64,000 bases of DNA from Mesorhizobium sp. B2-1-8 (GCF_006442545.2 NZ_CP083952.1:2535501-2599500); one strand, 5' to 3'. Positions 17,167-25,884 are shown, numbered from the stretch's first letter. A program made the numbers and translations. Notes: generated by a model not told the origin, from the letters alone.

Positions 17167-17439
17167 TTAGTCGTCGTCTCCGAGAGCATCGCCTTCGTCC
17201 TCGCCGACGAGAGCGGCTCTTTCGCGGAGGTGGTTGCCATCACATTCGACATCGCCAATACCTTTGATGGCTTTCGTGGCGGTCGTGTCCTGCATCGGTA
17301 TGGCCTGGAGGTCGATCGGCCCGGGCGGCGTCCCGGAGGATTGCACGCCGCATGACTCTTCGTCGGATGCAGCGGCCGCAGGCAGGGCAAAGCTCGCCAG
17401 GCCCGCGAATACCGCCAGCAGAAGCGTGGAATTGCGCAT
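17167..17439 (-). CDS. Small secreted hypothetical protein
   Basis: A 90-residue protein beginning MRNSTLLLAVFAGLASFALP, a clear signal peptide cut near AAA-SDEES. The mature part has two cysteines (one in EESCG, one in DVECDG) and an acidic tail. It lies divergent from the PepSY-two-component operon with about 127 bases between starts. I do not recognise the family. Confidence 0.55.
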   Translation of the reverse strand: MRNSTLLLAVFAGLASFALPAAAASDEESCGVQSSGTPPGPIDLQAIPMQDTTATKAIKGIGDVECDGNHLRERAALVGEDEGDALGDDD

Positions 17440-17566
17440 GGTTTCGATATCCTTCTCGACGCGGCCATGATTGGACGCGACGATGCCGATAGACAGCCTT
17501 TGCTTGCTTCCGGCTGAGGACGATTGACAGCAGATTGTAAGCTTCGACATGCGACATGCACCGTTC

Positions 17567-17893
17567 ATGAGAGCCATTCTGAAGCGCCTGGCGATAGCAG
17601 GGCTGGCCGGGCTTGTCCTGGCCCAGCCGCTCGCCGCTCGCGCCGACGAGGACGACGATGGCGATCATGACCGCGCGAGAGACCTGTACGAGCGTGGCGA
17701 AATAAAGGGCTTGGCCAGTATCCTGGATGTCGTTCGCGCGCGGGCTCCAGGCGATATCGTGGCAGTCGATCTGATCCGCAAGGCAAACAAATGGGTCTAC
17801 CGATTTCAGGTCGTCGACGTCGATGGCCGGCGAAAGGCAGTCGACGTCGACGCCGGTGCCGGTGTGATTATGCGGGACGGAGAGGGTGACTGA
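17567..17893 (+). CDS. PepSY-like periplasmic protein
   Basis: A 108-residue exported protein with signal peptide ending near ARA-DEDDD, an acidic stretch, then YERGEIKGLASILDVVRARA and WVYRFQVVDVDGRRKAVDVD, the two halves of a PepSY domain. Such small proteins often sit beside a two-component system and modulate or respond to it. Its TGA overlaps the ATG of the response regulator by one base, so they are coupled. Confidence 0.8.
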   Translation: MRAILKRLAIAGLAGLVLAQPLAARADEDDDGDHDRARDLYERGEIKGLASILDVVRARAPGDIVAVDLIRKANKWVYRFQVVDVDGRRKAVDVDAGAGVIMRDGEGD

Positions 17894-18558
17894 TGAAGAT
17901 CCTGCTGGCCGAGGACGAGCCCCGCATAGCAGTCGATATCGAGACTGCCCTCAAGGCGTCCGGAATGGTGGTCGATATCGTGCGGGATGGTGAAGCTGCC
18001 TGGTTTGCCGGCGACGTGGAGAACTATGATGCCGCCATTCTGGATCTCGGCCTACCCAAACTCGATGGACTGACGGTGTTGAAGCGCTGGCGGGCCAACG
18101 CGCGCCGGTTTCCGGTTCTCATCCTGACCGCAAGGGGCATGTGGACAGAACGCGTGGACGGTATCAATTCCGGTGCAGACGACTATCTCCCCAAGCCCTT
18201 CGAGATGGAAGAACTGCTCGCCAGGTTGCGGGCTATCCTGCGGCGTTCGGCGGGTCAGTCAGCACCCGTGTTGAAGTCTGGGCCGCTGGTCTTGGACACG
18301 CGCCAGATGCGCATTTCGCTACGCGGCATTCCCATTGCGCTTTCGCCGTTGGAATACCGGTTACTGGCGTTTTTAATGCACCACGCCGGCCGGGTGGTGG
18401 CGCCGACCGAACTTGCCGAGCATCTTTACGATTCAGGGAATGATCGCGATCCGAACACGATCGAGGTCATCGTTGCGCGGCTGCGACGAAAGCTCGGCAG
18501 CGATGTCATCGAAACGCGGCGCGGGTTCGGCTATCTGATGCCCGATGATGCCGCCTGA
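17893..18558 (+). CDS. OmpR/PhoP-family response regulator
   Basis: A 221-residue regulator: receiver with phosphoacceptor D51 in AAILDLGLPKLDG and conserved K in DDYLPKPFEM, then a winged-helix DNA-binding domain (LSPLEYRLLAFLMHHAGRVV, DPNTIEVIVARLRRKLG). Probably controls its own operon and envelope genes; the target is not shown. Overlaps the kinase gene start by one base. Confidence 0.92.
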   Translation: MKILLAEDEPRIAVDIETALKASGMVVDIVRDGEAAWFAGDVENYDAAILDLGLPKLDGLTVLKRWRANARRFPVLILTARGMWTERVDGINSGADDYLPKPFEMEELLARLRAILRRSAGQSAPVLKSGPLVLDTRQMRISLRGIPIALSPLEYRLLAFLMHHAGRVVAPTELAEHLYDSGNDRDPNTIEVIVARLRRKLGSDVIETRRGFGYLMPDDAA

Positions 18559-19901
18559 TGGGCAACTCGATCCGCCTCAGGCTGTGGCTGGCTGCCACGA
18601 TTTCGGTTCTTGTCGCGCTTGCCATAGCCGGCGCCGGCCTGCGCTATTTGTTCGAACTTCACGTCGAGCGGCGCGTGGTGGGCGAATTGACGGTCGACCT
18701 CAACGAACTGATCGGTGCAACGAGCTTCACAAGCGATGGTCGCCTTGTCGTGAGCCCCGTGCTCACCGACCCGCGTTTCGCCAATCCGCTGTCCGGTTAT
18801 TACTGGCAGGTCGAGAATGTCGCCACTGGCGATCTCGAGCGCTCGCGGTCTTTGTGGGACGCCAAGCTGACGTTGCCTGCCCGGAGCGCAAGCGGTGAGC
18901 TGCGAACGGTCGAAGAGTTCCTCGGCCCTGGCGGAGAACTCAGTATTGCGGTCGAGCGTACAATAATCGACGCCTCGGGCCGGTCCTTTCGCGCAATCGT
19001 TGCGGAAGATCATCGCACCGTTGCCGTGTCTGTCAGCGAATATGTTCGCGATCTCGCTCCGGCCCTCCTGATGCTCGCGGCAGTTCTGATGGTTGCGTTC
19101 TTTATCCAGATTACCATCGGTCTTGCACCGCTGGAAACTTTGCGGGTCGCCGTAAGGAACGTGATCGCGCAAAGAACCGCGAGGCTCGATGTGGCGGCAC
19201 CAAGCGAGGTGCAGCCGCTCGCTGACGAGATCAATCGCCTTCTCGATGCCCAGGAAAAGGCGCTTGTGCGAGCCCGCTCGCGCGCCACCGATCTGGCGCA
19301 TGGCCTCAAGACACCGCTGCAAGTTCTGTCGGCCGACATCCGGGCTTTGCGCAAGAAAGGCGAGACGGATCTGGCTGACGATATCGAAAAGAGCGCCGGA
19401 GCGATCCGGCGCCATGTCGAGCGGGAGCTCGCGCGCGCGCGCCTTGCACCCGGCGTTTCCGGCAAGGCGTCCTGCCTGGTGTCCGACGTCGCGGCTGGCG
19501 TCATTGCCGTCGTCAAACGGACACCAAGCGCCAAGCAGCTTTCGTTCAACCTGGATGTCACGGACGATCTTACGGCGCCGATCGACGAAGGCGACTTGTC
19601 AGAAATTCTCGGCAATCTGGTCGAGAATGCCGCGCGCTATGCAAAATCGTCAGTTCGTGTGGGTGCATCCACCGCCTGGGACGAGGTGACCGTCAGTGTT
19701 GCTGATGATGGCCCAGGTATACCGGATGCCGATCTGGGGTCCGCGCTGTCGCGCGGCGTGCAACTCGACAGCAAGGGCGGCAGCAGCGGTCTTGGCCTGG
19801 CCATCGTTTTCGACATCGTCGAAGCCTACGGCGGAAGCCTTGCCATGGCCAACGCCGATCCGGGTCTGGTCGTGACCATTTCCTTGCCGCGACACAATTG
19901 A
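18558..19901 (+). CDS. Sensor histidine kinase partner of the OmpR-type regulator
   Basis: A 447-residue membrane kinase. One transmembrane helix at about 9-30, a periplasmic sensor region, a second helix at about 168-190, then HAMP-like linker, dimerisation helix with H248 in LAHGLKTPL and an ATPase domain (NLVENAARYA, DDGPGIPDADL, SSGLGLAIV). Similar to PhoQ-type kinases of alphaproteobacteria. The signal is unknown; the upstream PepSY protein is a candidate partner. Confidence 0.9.
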   Translation: MGNSIRLRLWLAATISVLVALAIAGAGLRYLFELHVERRVVGELTVDLNELIGATSFTSDGRLVVSPVLTDPRFANPLSGYYWQVENVATGDLERSRSLWDAKLTLPARSASGELRTVEEFLGPGGELSIAVERTIIDASGRSFRAIVAEDHRTVAVSVSEYVRDLAPALLMLAAVLMVAFFIQITIGLAPLETLRVAVRNVIAQRTARLDVAAPSEVQPLADEINRLLDAQEKALVRARSRATDLAHGLKTPLQVLSADIRALRKKGETDLADDIEKSAGAIRRHVERELARARLAPGVSGKASCLVSDVAAGVIAVVKRTPSAKQLSFNLDVTDDLTAPIDEGDLSEILGNLVENAARYAKSSVRVGASTAWDEVTVSVADDGPGIPDADLGSALSRGVQLDSKGGSSGLGLAIVFDIVEAYGGSLAMANADPGLVVTISLPRHN

Positions 19902-19908
19902 GTGTCCT

Positions 19909-21420
19909 TCAGGCAAAACCCGGGAAATAGTCGACCTTTATCTTCGAGCGGCGAACACCCATGGCCAACAGCTTCTGGCGCAGCGCCTTGACCATCGCCT
20001 GCGGGCCGGAAATGTAGAAAGTGCGCTCAAGGTAGTCGGGTATGGCCAGACGTATCAGGCGCTCGTCGATATATCCGGGATATTGCCCGCGCTCGCCACC
20101 GTGCGCCACAGCGTGGATCGTCTTGATACCAAGTTCCTGCCTGGCCGCGTCAAGCACGTCGCGATAAGCGATGTCCTGCTGGCCTTCGGTTCCGTAGAGC
20201 ATGACGATCGGTCGCCGCTCCTGACGGTCGATGAGATATTGCAGCATTGAGCGGAACGGGGTGATGCCGATGCCTCCGGCCAGGAAAGCGATCTTGGTTT
20301 CACGCCGGGCGGGCAGCGTAAAGTTGCCGGCCAGTTGCGCGGCGTGAATCGTGCTGCCTGGCTTCATGGTCATCAACTCGCGCTTGAAGGCACTTGATTG
20401 CGGATAGAACTTGACGCCGAGACGAACCGTTTCCTCCGTCGGCGCCGAAGCGACCGTGAAATAGCGGCGGTTGCCGCGATTGTCGGCGCGATCGAGACCA
20501 AGCGTCCATTCGAGATACTGGCCGGCCTCGAAGGCGAGCTTGCTTGGCGATCGGAAAACGAAGTCAAAGCTGTCGACGGCCGATCGCTCGATGCGTTCCA
20601 AGGTCAGCACCAGGCGTCCCTTGGGGCCAGCCGCATAGGCAAACAGGTTGCCGGCAAGCAACGCCAGTTCCGGCGTGAAATAGAACGAGCCGATATGGAT
20701 GTTGGGAGCAAACAGAAAGCCGACGATGGCGGCAAAGGCGATACGCGGCCAAAGCATCGTCGGTGCGGTCAGCGGCTCGGTCAGCATCACGAAGGCAAAG
20801 AACAGCAAAGGCGACGAACCCAGTGTCTCAGCAAGCGCGGTCCAGTATTGCGATGGGTCCGTGGTTGCCAGAATGGTCGCCAGCGCCACGACAACGAAGG
20901 TCGAGACGAGGTCAAGCCGGCGCAGTTTGCGGACAACAAGCATGCCGCCGACGAGCACGAGTGGAAGTAATGGCAGATTGCCACCAACCCACCAGCTGGC
21001 CGGCTGGTCGAGCAGCATCGCGGACAGCGCCACGCCCAGCGCAGCCGGGTTGAAAAGGTGCTTCCGGCCGATGGCGAGAATAAATTTGGATGAAATTGCC
21101 CAGACAGCTGCGAATGCCACCGCCGCAATCCCCTTTATGTCCGTAATCGCTACCGGATCGAGGATGAGCGCCAGGATGAGTGCGGTGATGTAGACGGACT
21201 CGTTGTTGGCCGGGACTGCGAAGACATGCGCAAAGACCTTGTTGGTGATCCAGCAGGCGGCTAGCGCAAGCGCTGTCGTAAAGGCAAGCGCAATCGGATC
21301 ATGTGGCACCAGCTTGACGAAGCCGAGCACGAACGCTGCGCCGACCAGCGCCATCAGATAGTAGAGGACCAGCCTGTACATGGTCAGGTGGTCGAGAAAT
21401 CGGTCGATGGTCTTGATCAT
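19909..21420 (-). CDS. NqrB/RnfD-like membrane protein fused to a ferredoxin-NADP reductase-type FAD domain
   Basis: A 503-residue fusion. The N-terminal 270 residues have about nine hydrophobic helices resembling the RnfD/NqrB fold. The C-terminal part is a flavodoxin-reductase module: FAD site RRYFTVASAPTEE, NAD-binding AFLAGGIGITPFRSML and YGTEGQQDIAYRDV, closing with FYISGPQAMVKAL and a final FPGF. It probably passes electrons from NAD(P)H across the membrane to the FMN-bearing protein encoded upstream. The start at 21420 overlaps the apbE stop as ATGA. Confidence 0.85.
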   Translation of the reverse strand: MIKTIDRFLDHLTMYRLVLYYLMALVGAAFVLGFVKLVPHDPIALAFTTALALAACWITNKVFAHVFAVPANNESVYITALILALILDPVAITDIKGIAAVAFAAVWAISSKFILAIGRKHLFNPAALGVALSAMLLDQPASWWVGGNLPLLPLVLVGGMLVVRKLRRLDLVSTFVVVALATILATTDPSQYWTALAETLGSSPLLFFAFVMLTEPLTAPTMLWPRIAFAAIVGFLFAPNIHIGSFYFTPELALLAGNLFAYAAGPKGRLVLTLERIERSAVDSFDFVFRSPSKLAFEAGQYLEWTLGLDRADNRGNRRYFTVASAPTEETVRLGVKFYPQSSAFKRELMTMKPGSTIHAAQLAGNFTLPARRETKIAFLAGGIGITPFRSMLQYLIDRQERRPIVMLYGTEGQQDIAYRDVLDAARQELGIKTIHAVAHGGERGQYPGYIDERLIRLAIPDYLERTFYISGPQAMVKALRQKLLAMGVRRSKIKVDYFPGFA

Positions 21421-22160
21421 GGCAGGCAAAAGGCTCCGAACCCGGTTGTCGGCGTGGCGCGGCCATCGGCGTCGACGAGATAGCCCTCCAGGCCAGGCGT
21501 CTGCTCGATGAAGAGAATGCCGTCCCGCCCCATGGCGAAGGCCGCGGTGGCGAAACGATCGGCTTCGAGCACATCGGCACCGATCACGGTCAGGCTGACG
21601 ATGTCCTGGATCGGACTGCCAACTCCATGCGGATTGTAGATATGCTGACCGCGGACATAGGTGCCGGAGGTTGCGACACCGCGACCGCGGGGATAGACGA
21701 TCTTTACGATCTCGTCCGCATTGAAGGGATTGCGGATGCCGACGCTCCAGTCATGGCCCAATGCATTCTTGCCGCAGGACTGGATATCGCCGCCGGCCTC
21801 GATGAAGAAATCACTGACGCCGGCCCGTTGAACAATCCCGGCCGCATTGCGGATGGCCCAGCCCTTGACGATGCCGGAAGGGTCGAGCGAACCGTCGGGC
21901 TTGCAAATATCGAAGTATCCGTCCGTCTCATTTTTCGTCTGCTTGGCAATGGCCAGCACTTCCATCATCTCGCTGCTCCAGTCGACGACCGGAACGTCGC
22001 CGCGGTTGATGGCCGCGATCTCGCTGTCGGCCCGGTACGTGCTGAAGCGCCGGTCGATATGCTCGAAATAGCCGAAGACCGTATCGACCAGCTCACCGGC
22101 CGACGTGCCACCGATGTCGACCGTGATCGGCATGCCCATCAAAATTCGCGTGTCGCGCAT
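21417..22160 (-). CDS. apbE: ApbE FMN transferase
   Basis: A 247-residue flavin transferase that attaches FMN from FAD to a threonine of target proteins. Visible ApbE features are FSTYRADSEIAAINRGD (about 39-55), GYFDICKPDGSLDPSGIVKG, IEAGGDIQSCG, and the metal-site motif ADRFATAAFAMG near 208. No signal peptide or lipobox in this start, unlike most periplasmic ApbE proteins. It sits between its probable substrate (FMN-binding protein) and the membrane fusion protein. Confidence 0.9.
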   Translation of the reverse strand: MRDTRILMGMPITVDIGGTSAGELVDTVFGYFEHIDRRFSTYRADSEIAAINRGDVPVVDWSSEMMEVLAIAKQTKNETDGYFDICKPDGSLDPSGIVKGWAIRNAAGIVQRAGVSDFFIEAGGDIQSCGKNALGHDWSVGIRNPFNADEIVKIVYPRGRGVATSGTYVRGQHIYNPHGVGSPIQDIVSLTVIGADVLEADRFATAAFAMGRDGILFIEQTPGLEGYLVDADGRATPTTGFGAFCLP

Positions 22161-22164
22161 GGGC

Positions 22165-22926
22165 CTACGACGATGCTTTCTTCAGCGCGCCGCGCAGGGA
22201 CTGGATGAAAGCCCTGCTGGTTAGCGTCGCACCCGAAATAATATCGACATTGGCGCTCTGGGCGCTGATCGCTTCGTCGCGCAGCATGGGCAGCGCCTGC
22301 CTGTTGATATTCACGGAGGTGCGGCGGTCGGATGGATATTTCAGCACTTTCAGCGCCGTGAGCTGTCCGTTCTGCACGACGGCCTGAATCTGGATGATGC
22401 CGTAATAGGCATCGGCCGTGGGGCCGGTGTAGACGCCATCGGCATAGCCCTTTGCGGCGAGCTTCATGTCTACCCGGACGACCCGTGCTGGTGCATCCGG
22501 ATATGCCGGCCTCGGCTGCGGGACTGGTATGTAGACGGCGGGCGTAACGGCGAAGGAAGGCGTTGGCGATGCAGGATCGGCGACAGACGGTGCCACTGGC
22601 GTTGGCGACGGGTGTGGTGCCACCGGAACCACTGTCCGCTTGACTGGATCATTTGGCCGTTCGGCAGGCGCTCCTATGCCAGCTGTCGTTTCCCCGGAGA
22701 TCGGCAACCTTGTTCCAAACCGGAGATCGAGGGGTGCCGGCGAAGTGCGAAGCACCGGCAAAGCCGCAGCGGATCGGGGCTCTTTTGGCTGCACGGAAGG
22801 CGCTTCGGCTGCGTCGGCCGGCAGCGCCTCGCCGAGCATATCGTTTGCCGGATGCCTTCCGGCCTGATCCCAGACATAGGCGCCGGAGGCAGCGACCACG
22901 AAAAGCGACAGCGCAAACTTCTTCAT
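22165..22926 (-). CDS. FMN-binding domain protein, exported, covalently flavinylated by ApbE
   Basis: A 253-residue protein. An N-terminal signal or anchor (MKKFALSLFVVAASGAYVW) is followed by a long proline- and alanine-rich linker (about 40-155), then a C-terminal FMN_bind domain. The motif DIISGATLTS matches the ApbE target pattern D-x2-(S/T)-G-A-(S/T)-x-T; T236 is the likely FMN attachment site. It probably carries electrons outside the cytoplasmic membrane. The ATG at 22926 was chosen from the signal peptide. First of three genes with apbE and the NqrB-like fusion. Confidence 0.87.
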   Translation of the reverse strand: MKKFALSLFVVAASGAYVWDQAGRHPANDMLGEALPADAAEAPSVQPKEPRSAAALPVLRTSPAPLDLRFGTRLPISGETTAGIGAPAERPNDPVKRTVVPVAPHPSPTPVAPSVADPASPTPSFAVTPAVYIPVPQPRPAYPDAPARVVRVDMKLAAKGYADGVYTGPTADAYYGIIQIQAVVQNGQLTALKVLKYPSDRRTSVNINRQALPMLRDEAISAQSANVDIISGATLTSRAFIQSLRGALKKASS

Positions 22927-23072
22927 CGAAATTATGTTTCCACATTGAACCTTTGCAGTGGCGATCCATCCGGTTCGCCGCGGATGCACTATCGCACGAC
23001 CAAGCTGACAACTGGCTGTCAGCCAAGATCGAGTCGCGGCAGGTGGAAAGCTCAACGGGATGGCGAGAAGAT

Positions 23073-23086
23073 TTGTCCTAGATCAA
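23073..23086. promoter_or_regulatory. FNR-like half-conserved box between divergent genes
   Basis: TTGTCCTAGATCAA has one perfect half (ATCAA) and one weak half. Centre is about 62 bases from the cytochrome b561 start and 153 from the FMN-binding protein start. A weak candidate. Confidence 0.35.
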
Positions 23087-23141
23087 GATTGTCGCATAAG
23101 CAGCGAGGTAGGAAGGGTCTCTTTTAGCGAGGTAGCTGCCG

Positions 23142-23525
23142 ATGCGTGTTGCCAACGAGCCGGCCGGATACACCGGACCCCAGATACTGCTGCATTGGAC
23201 CATCGCGGTGCTGATCGTCGTCCAGCTTGTGATAGGTGAGGACATCAAGCCGGCTTACCGGGCGTTCTCGCGCGCTGCCGAGCCGGCAGCCGGCGCCGCG
23301 GCTGCCCATTTCCTGCTGTATCTCTTCATTTTCGGGATGCCTATCACTGGGGCGCTGGCCTGGTATTTCAGCTTTCGAGCGATGGGTGAGATTCACGAAC
23401 TCGCCAAGCCGGTGATCATCGTCGTCGTCGGCCTCCATGCGGTGGGAGCCTCGTGGCAGCATTTCCTCATGAAATCGGACGTGCTCGTCAGGATGCTGCG
23501 ACCGGCTGGACGACGCCTGAGGTGA
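23142..23525 (+). CDS. Cytochrome b561-like protein, short
   Basis: A 127-residue membrane protein resembling bacterial cytochrome b561. TM1 carries PQILLHWTIAVLIVVQLVIG, and later come AHFLLYLFIFGMPITGALAW and the C-terminal GLHAVGASWQHF. Family members are about 175 residues; the segment between TM1 and the second histidine helix is shortened here (RAFSRAAEPAAGAAAAH), apparently losing a helix. Enough histidines remain for one haem. It may be an adapted or decaying quinol/electron carrier. Spaced 4 bases from the VIT gene. Confidence 0.7.
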   Translation: MRVANEPAGYTGPQILLHWTIAVLIVVQLVIGEDIKPAYRAFSRAAEPAAGAAAAHFLLYLFIFGMPITGALAWYFSFRAMGEIHELAKPVIIVVVGLHAVGASWQHFLMKSDVLVRMLRPAGRRLR

Positions 23526-23529
23526 CGTC

Positions 23530-24225
23530 ATGAGCCGCCTTCACAGTGAAAACCATCTTGTATCCCGCGTCGGCTGGCTGCGCGCCGCCGTGCTCGGCGC
23601 CAATGACGGCATTGTCTCGACGGCCAGCCTCATCGTTGGCGTGGCGGCAGCCAATGCCGCGGCCTCCAACGTTCTGGTTGCCGGCGTCGCCGGACTGGTC
23701 GCCGGAGCGATGTCGATGGCGGCAGGCGAGTATGTCTCGGTCAGTTCGCAGTCCGACACCGAACATGCCGACCTTGCGCGTGAGAAAGGGGAACTGGCGA
23801 CACAGCCAGATTTCGAGCTGCAGGAACTTGCGGAGATCTATGTCAGACGAGGCGTCGAGCCGAGCCTTGCCTTGCAGGTCGCCCACCAATTGATGGCGAA
23901 GGATGCGCTCGGCGCCCACGCTCGCGACGAACTCGGCATTTCCGAAGTCACCACGGCCAGACCGATCCAGGCCGCGCTGACCTCGGCGGCAGCATTTTCG
24001 GTTGGCGCGGCCATGCCTTTGGCGATGGTGCTTGTTTCGCCGGCCGTGTGGCTTGCCGCAACGGTGTCTGTTGCCTCACTCCTGTTCCTGGCGGTTCTGG
24101 GCGCCATCGGGGCCAAAGCCGGCGGCGCCAATGTGCTGAAAGCAACGGTTCGCGTCACCTTTTGGGGCGCGGCGGCAATGGCGCTGACCGCAGGCATCGG
24201 TGCGATCGTTGGTACTGCCATCTGA
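23530..24225 (+). CDS. VIT1/CCC1-family metal transporter
   Basis: A 231-residue membrane protein. WLRAAVLGANDGIVSTASLI (about 16-35) and GAMSMAAGEYVSVSSQSDTE are the hallmark helices of the vacuolar iron transporter/CCC1 family. Five transmembrane helices are visible, with an acidic cytosolic segment between. Bacterial members move Fe2+ or Mn2+. It follows the cytochrome gene by 4 bases, so probably one transcript. No ferritin-like N-terminal domain. Confidence 0.9.
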   Translation: MSRLHSENHLVSRVGWLRAAVLGANDGIVSTASLIVGVAAANAAASNVLVAGVAGLVAGAMSMAAGEYVSVSSQSDTEHADLAREKGELATQPDFELQELAEIYVRRGVEPSLALQVAHQLMAKDALGAHARDELGISEVTTARPIQAALTSAAAFSVGAAMPLAMVLVSPAVWLAATVSVASLLFLAVLGAIGAKAGGANVLKATVRVTFWGAAAMALTAGIGAIVGTAI

Positions 24226-24302
24226 CGGTGCGGTAGCCTTTATCCGCTCCGATATCTGCGAGTCCTACTGCCTCAAGAAGTCTCAGCGCTTGGCCAATAA
24301 AG

Positions 24303-24316
24303 TTGCGAAATCGCAA
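24303..24316 (+). promoter_or_regulatory. NnrR-type box upstream of the DUF1858 gene
   Basis: TTGCGAAATCGCAA matches TTGCG-N4-CGCAA perfectly. Centre is about 66 bases from the start at 24376. Confidence 0.7.
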
Positions 24317-24375
24317 CGAAGCGGTCCTGAGCGCGATGTAGGACGAGGGCGTCGCAAATCGCGGAGGACTGCGTC

Positions 24376-24591
24376 GTGAAGGAACCCAGCTCCATCACTC
24401 CCGATATGGTGGTTGACGAAATCATGAGGAAATGGCCGGCAAGCGTGGCAGTGCTGATGGGCTACAGGATGCTTTGTGTCGGCTGTCCGATCGGCACGTT
24501 TCACACCGTGGCCGAGGCGTGCCATGAGCACTGCGTGGACGAGGCGCGTTTCCTTGCCGATCTGGAAGCGACTATCCGGGGCGAACGGTAA
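24376..24591 (+). CDS. DUF1858 domain protein
   Basis: A 71-residue protein that is one DUF1858 domain: ITPDMVVDEIMRKWPASVAV, then MLCVGCPIGTFHTVAEAC. The two-cysteine C-x2-C motif followed by a third and fourth cysteine is typical; related proteins are linked to hybrid-cluster and NO-handling systems. Starts with GTG at 24376. The perfect NnrR box upstream ties it to nitrogen-oxide metabolism. It converges on nnrR with 2 bases between the stops. Confidence 0.8.
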   Translation: MKEPSSITPDMVVDEIMRKWPASVAVLMGYRMLCVGCPIGTFHTVAEACHEHCVDEARFLADLEATIRGER

Positions 24592-24593
24592 CG

Positions 24594-25310
24594 TCAGTGC
24601 TTGCCCGGGTTCTCTGCGAGAACCACAAGGCGATGCGCATCCTTGACCGTGACTTTCTGGCGGCCGCTGACGATTATTCCGATGTCTTCCCACCTGCTGA
24701 GCAGCCGGCTGACTGTGTGCAGCGTCGTGCCTGTCATCTCCGCGATGTCCTGCCTTGAAATCGGGAAGTCGATTTCGATGCCGCTTTCGGTCTTTCGGCC
24801 GGTCTGGTTTGCCAACCGCAGCAAGGCATGCGCGACCCTTTGCTCGACCTGCTCCGTGGACATCTCTACGACCCGCGTCTGGGTCTCCTGCAGTCGGGTG
24901 CCAACGGTTCTGTAGGTGGTTGCCCCAAATATCGGGAATCGTCGCGCCATCTCCGCCCACAGAGCGTTGGGCCACGCCAGCACCACGCAGTCGACGGCCG
25001 CGAGGGCGCTGGCGGGATAGGCCGTCCGGCCGAGCGCCGCGGCGACACCAAAGATTTCGCCTTCGCTGATGTACCTGGCAATGACCTGTTGTCCATCCGG
25101 CGTGGTGCGGACGACGCGGATATGACCAGAGATCAGCACAAAAAACGAATGGGCATCCGTTTCCTGCTCGAAGATCGCGGATTCCTTGGCATAGCGTGAC
25201 GACCGTGCGCTTCGCAGGATTTCGCTTTGTTCTTCCGCAGTCATCCCTTGGAAGAGCGGCAGCTGCGATATCAGCGATCGGTCGAGCGCAGCCAAAATGT
25301 GTTTCCTCAC
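24594..25310 (-). CDS. nnrR: Crp/Fnr-family regulator of nitrogen-oxide genes (NnrR-type)
   Basis: A 238-residue regulator: cyclic-nucleotide-type sensor domain (about 15-125), dimer helix, and a C-terminal helix-turn-helix, DIAEMTGTTLHTVSRLLSRW. It lacks the N-terminal cysteine cluster of FNR, as NnrR/DNR proteins do; those sense NO through haem. Its placement beside pseudoazurin, nnrS, nirV and nirK and three TTGCG-N4-CGCAA sites in their promoters make NnrR the best assignment. One of these sites lies 55 bases upstream of its own start. Confidence 0.85.
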   Translation of the reverse strand: MRKHILAALDRSLISQLPLFQGMTAEEQSEILRSARSSRYAKESAIFEQETDAHSFFVLISGHIRVVRTTPDGQQVIARYISEGEIFGVAAALGRTAYPASALAAVDCVVLAWPNALWAEMARRFPIFGATTYRTVGTRLQETQTRVVEMSTEQVEQRVAHALLRLANQTGRKTESGIEIDFPISRQDIAEMTGTTLHTVSRLLSRWEDIGIIVSGRQKVTVKDAHRLVVLAENPGKH

Positions 25311-25358
25311 GACCCCAAGACACTGCGCCAGCGCGCGGCAACCATTCTTATCGCGAGT

Positions 25359-25372
25359 TTGCGCCAGCGCAA
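25359..25372. promoter_or_regulatory. NnrR-type box between nnrR and pseudoazurin genes
   Basis: TTGCGCCAGCGCAA, a perfect palindromic match. Centre is about 81 bases from the pseudoazurin start and 55 bases from the nnrR start, so it may serve both. Confidence 0.75.
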
Positions 25373-25446
25373 ATTGTTCGCAGGGGCATCAGGCTAAATG
25401 ACATTGAACGGCGCAATGCCGCGAACATGAGACAAAGGACAAATCG

Positions 25447-25884
25447 ATGAAACGCACCATCCTCGCCGCCGCAATCTCCCTTCTCGCGCTCGCCGGAGGC
25501 GCAAGCGCGGAAGAGCATGTGGTGCAAATGCTCAACAAGGGCGAAAAGGGCGCCATGGTTTTCCAGCCGGCCTTCGTCAAGGCCGCACCCGGCGACACCG
25601 TGAAGTTCGTGCCGACCGACAAGACGCACGATGCCGAGTCGATCAAGGACATGATTCCGGAAGGCGCCGAGCCGTTCAAGGGGAAACCGAGTGAAGAAAT
25701 CACCGTTACGCTGACCAAGGAGGGCGTCTATGGCGTCAAATGCGCGCCGCACTATGGCATGGGCATGGTCGCACTGATCGTCGTCGGCAAGCCGGTCAAT
25801 CTCGATACCGCGAAAGCGGTCAAGCATCCTGGCAAGGCAAAGACGGTATTCGCGGATCTGTTCACCCAGATTCCGGCCAACTGA
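25447..25884 (+). CDS. Pseudoazurin (blue copper protein)
   Basis: A 145-residue periplasmic cupredoxin with signal peptide ending near ASA-EEHVV. The type-1 copper ligands are visible: H61 in [10 protein letters not shown]99 and H102 in [11 protein letters not shown], and M107. Pseudoazurin is the electron donor of copper nitrite reductase NirK, encoded 3.5 kb away. The NnrR box upstream suits this. Confidence 0.94.
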   Translation: MKRTILAAAISLLALAGGASAEEHVVQMLNKGEKGAMVFQPAFVKAAPGDTVKFVPTDKTHDAESIKDMIPEGAEPFKGKPSEEITVTLTKEGVYGVKCAPHYGMGMVALIVVGKPVNLDTAKAVKHPGKAKTVFADLFTQIPAN

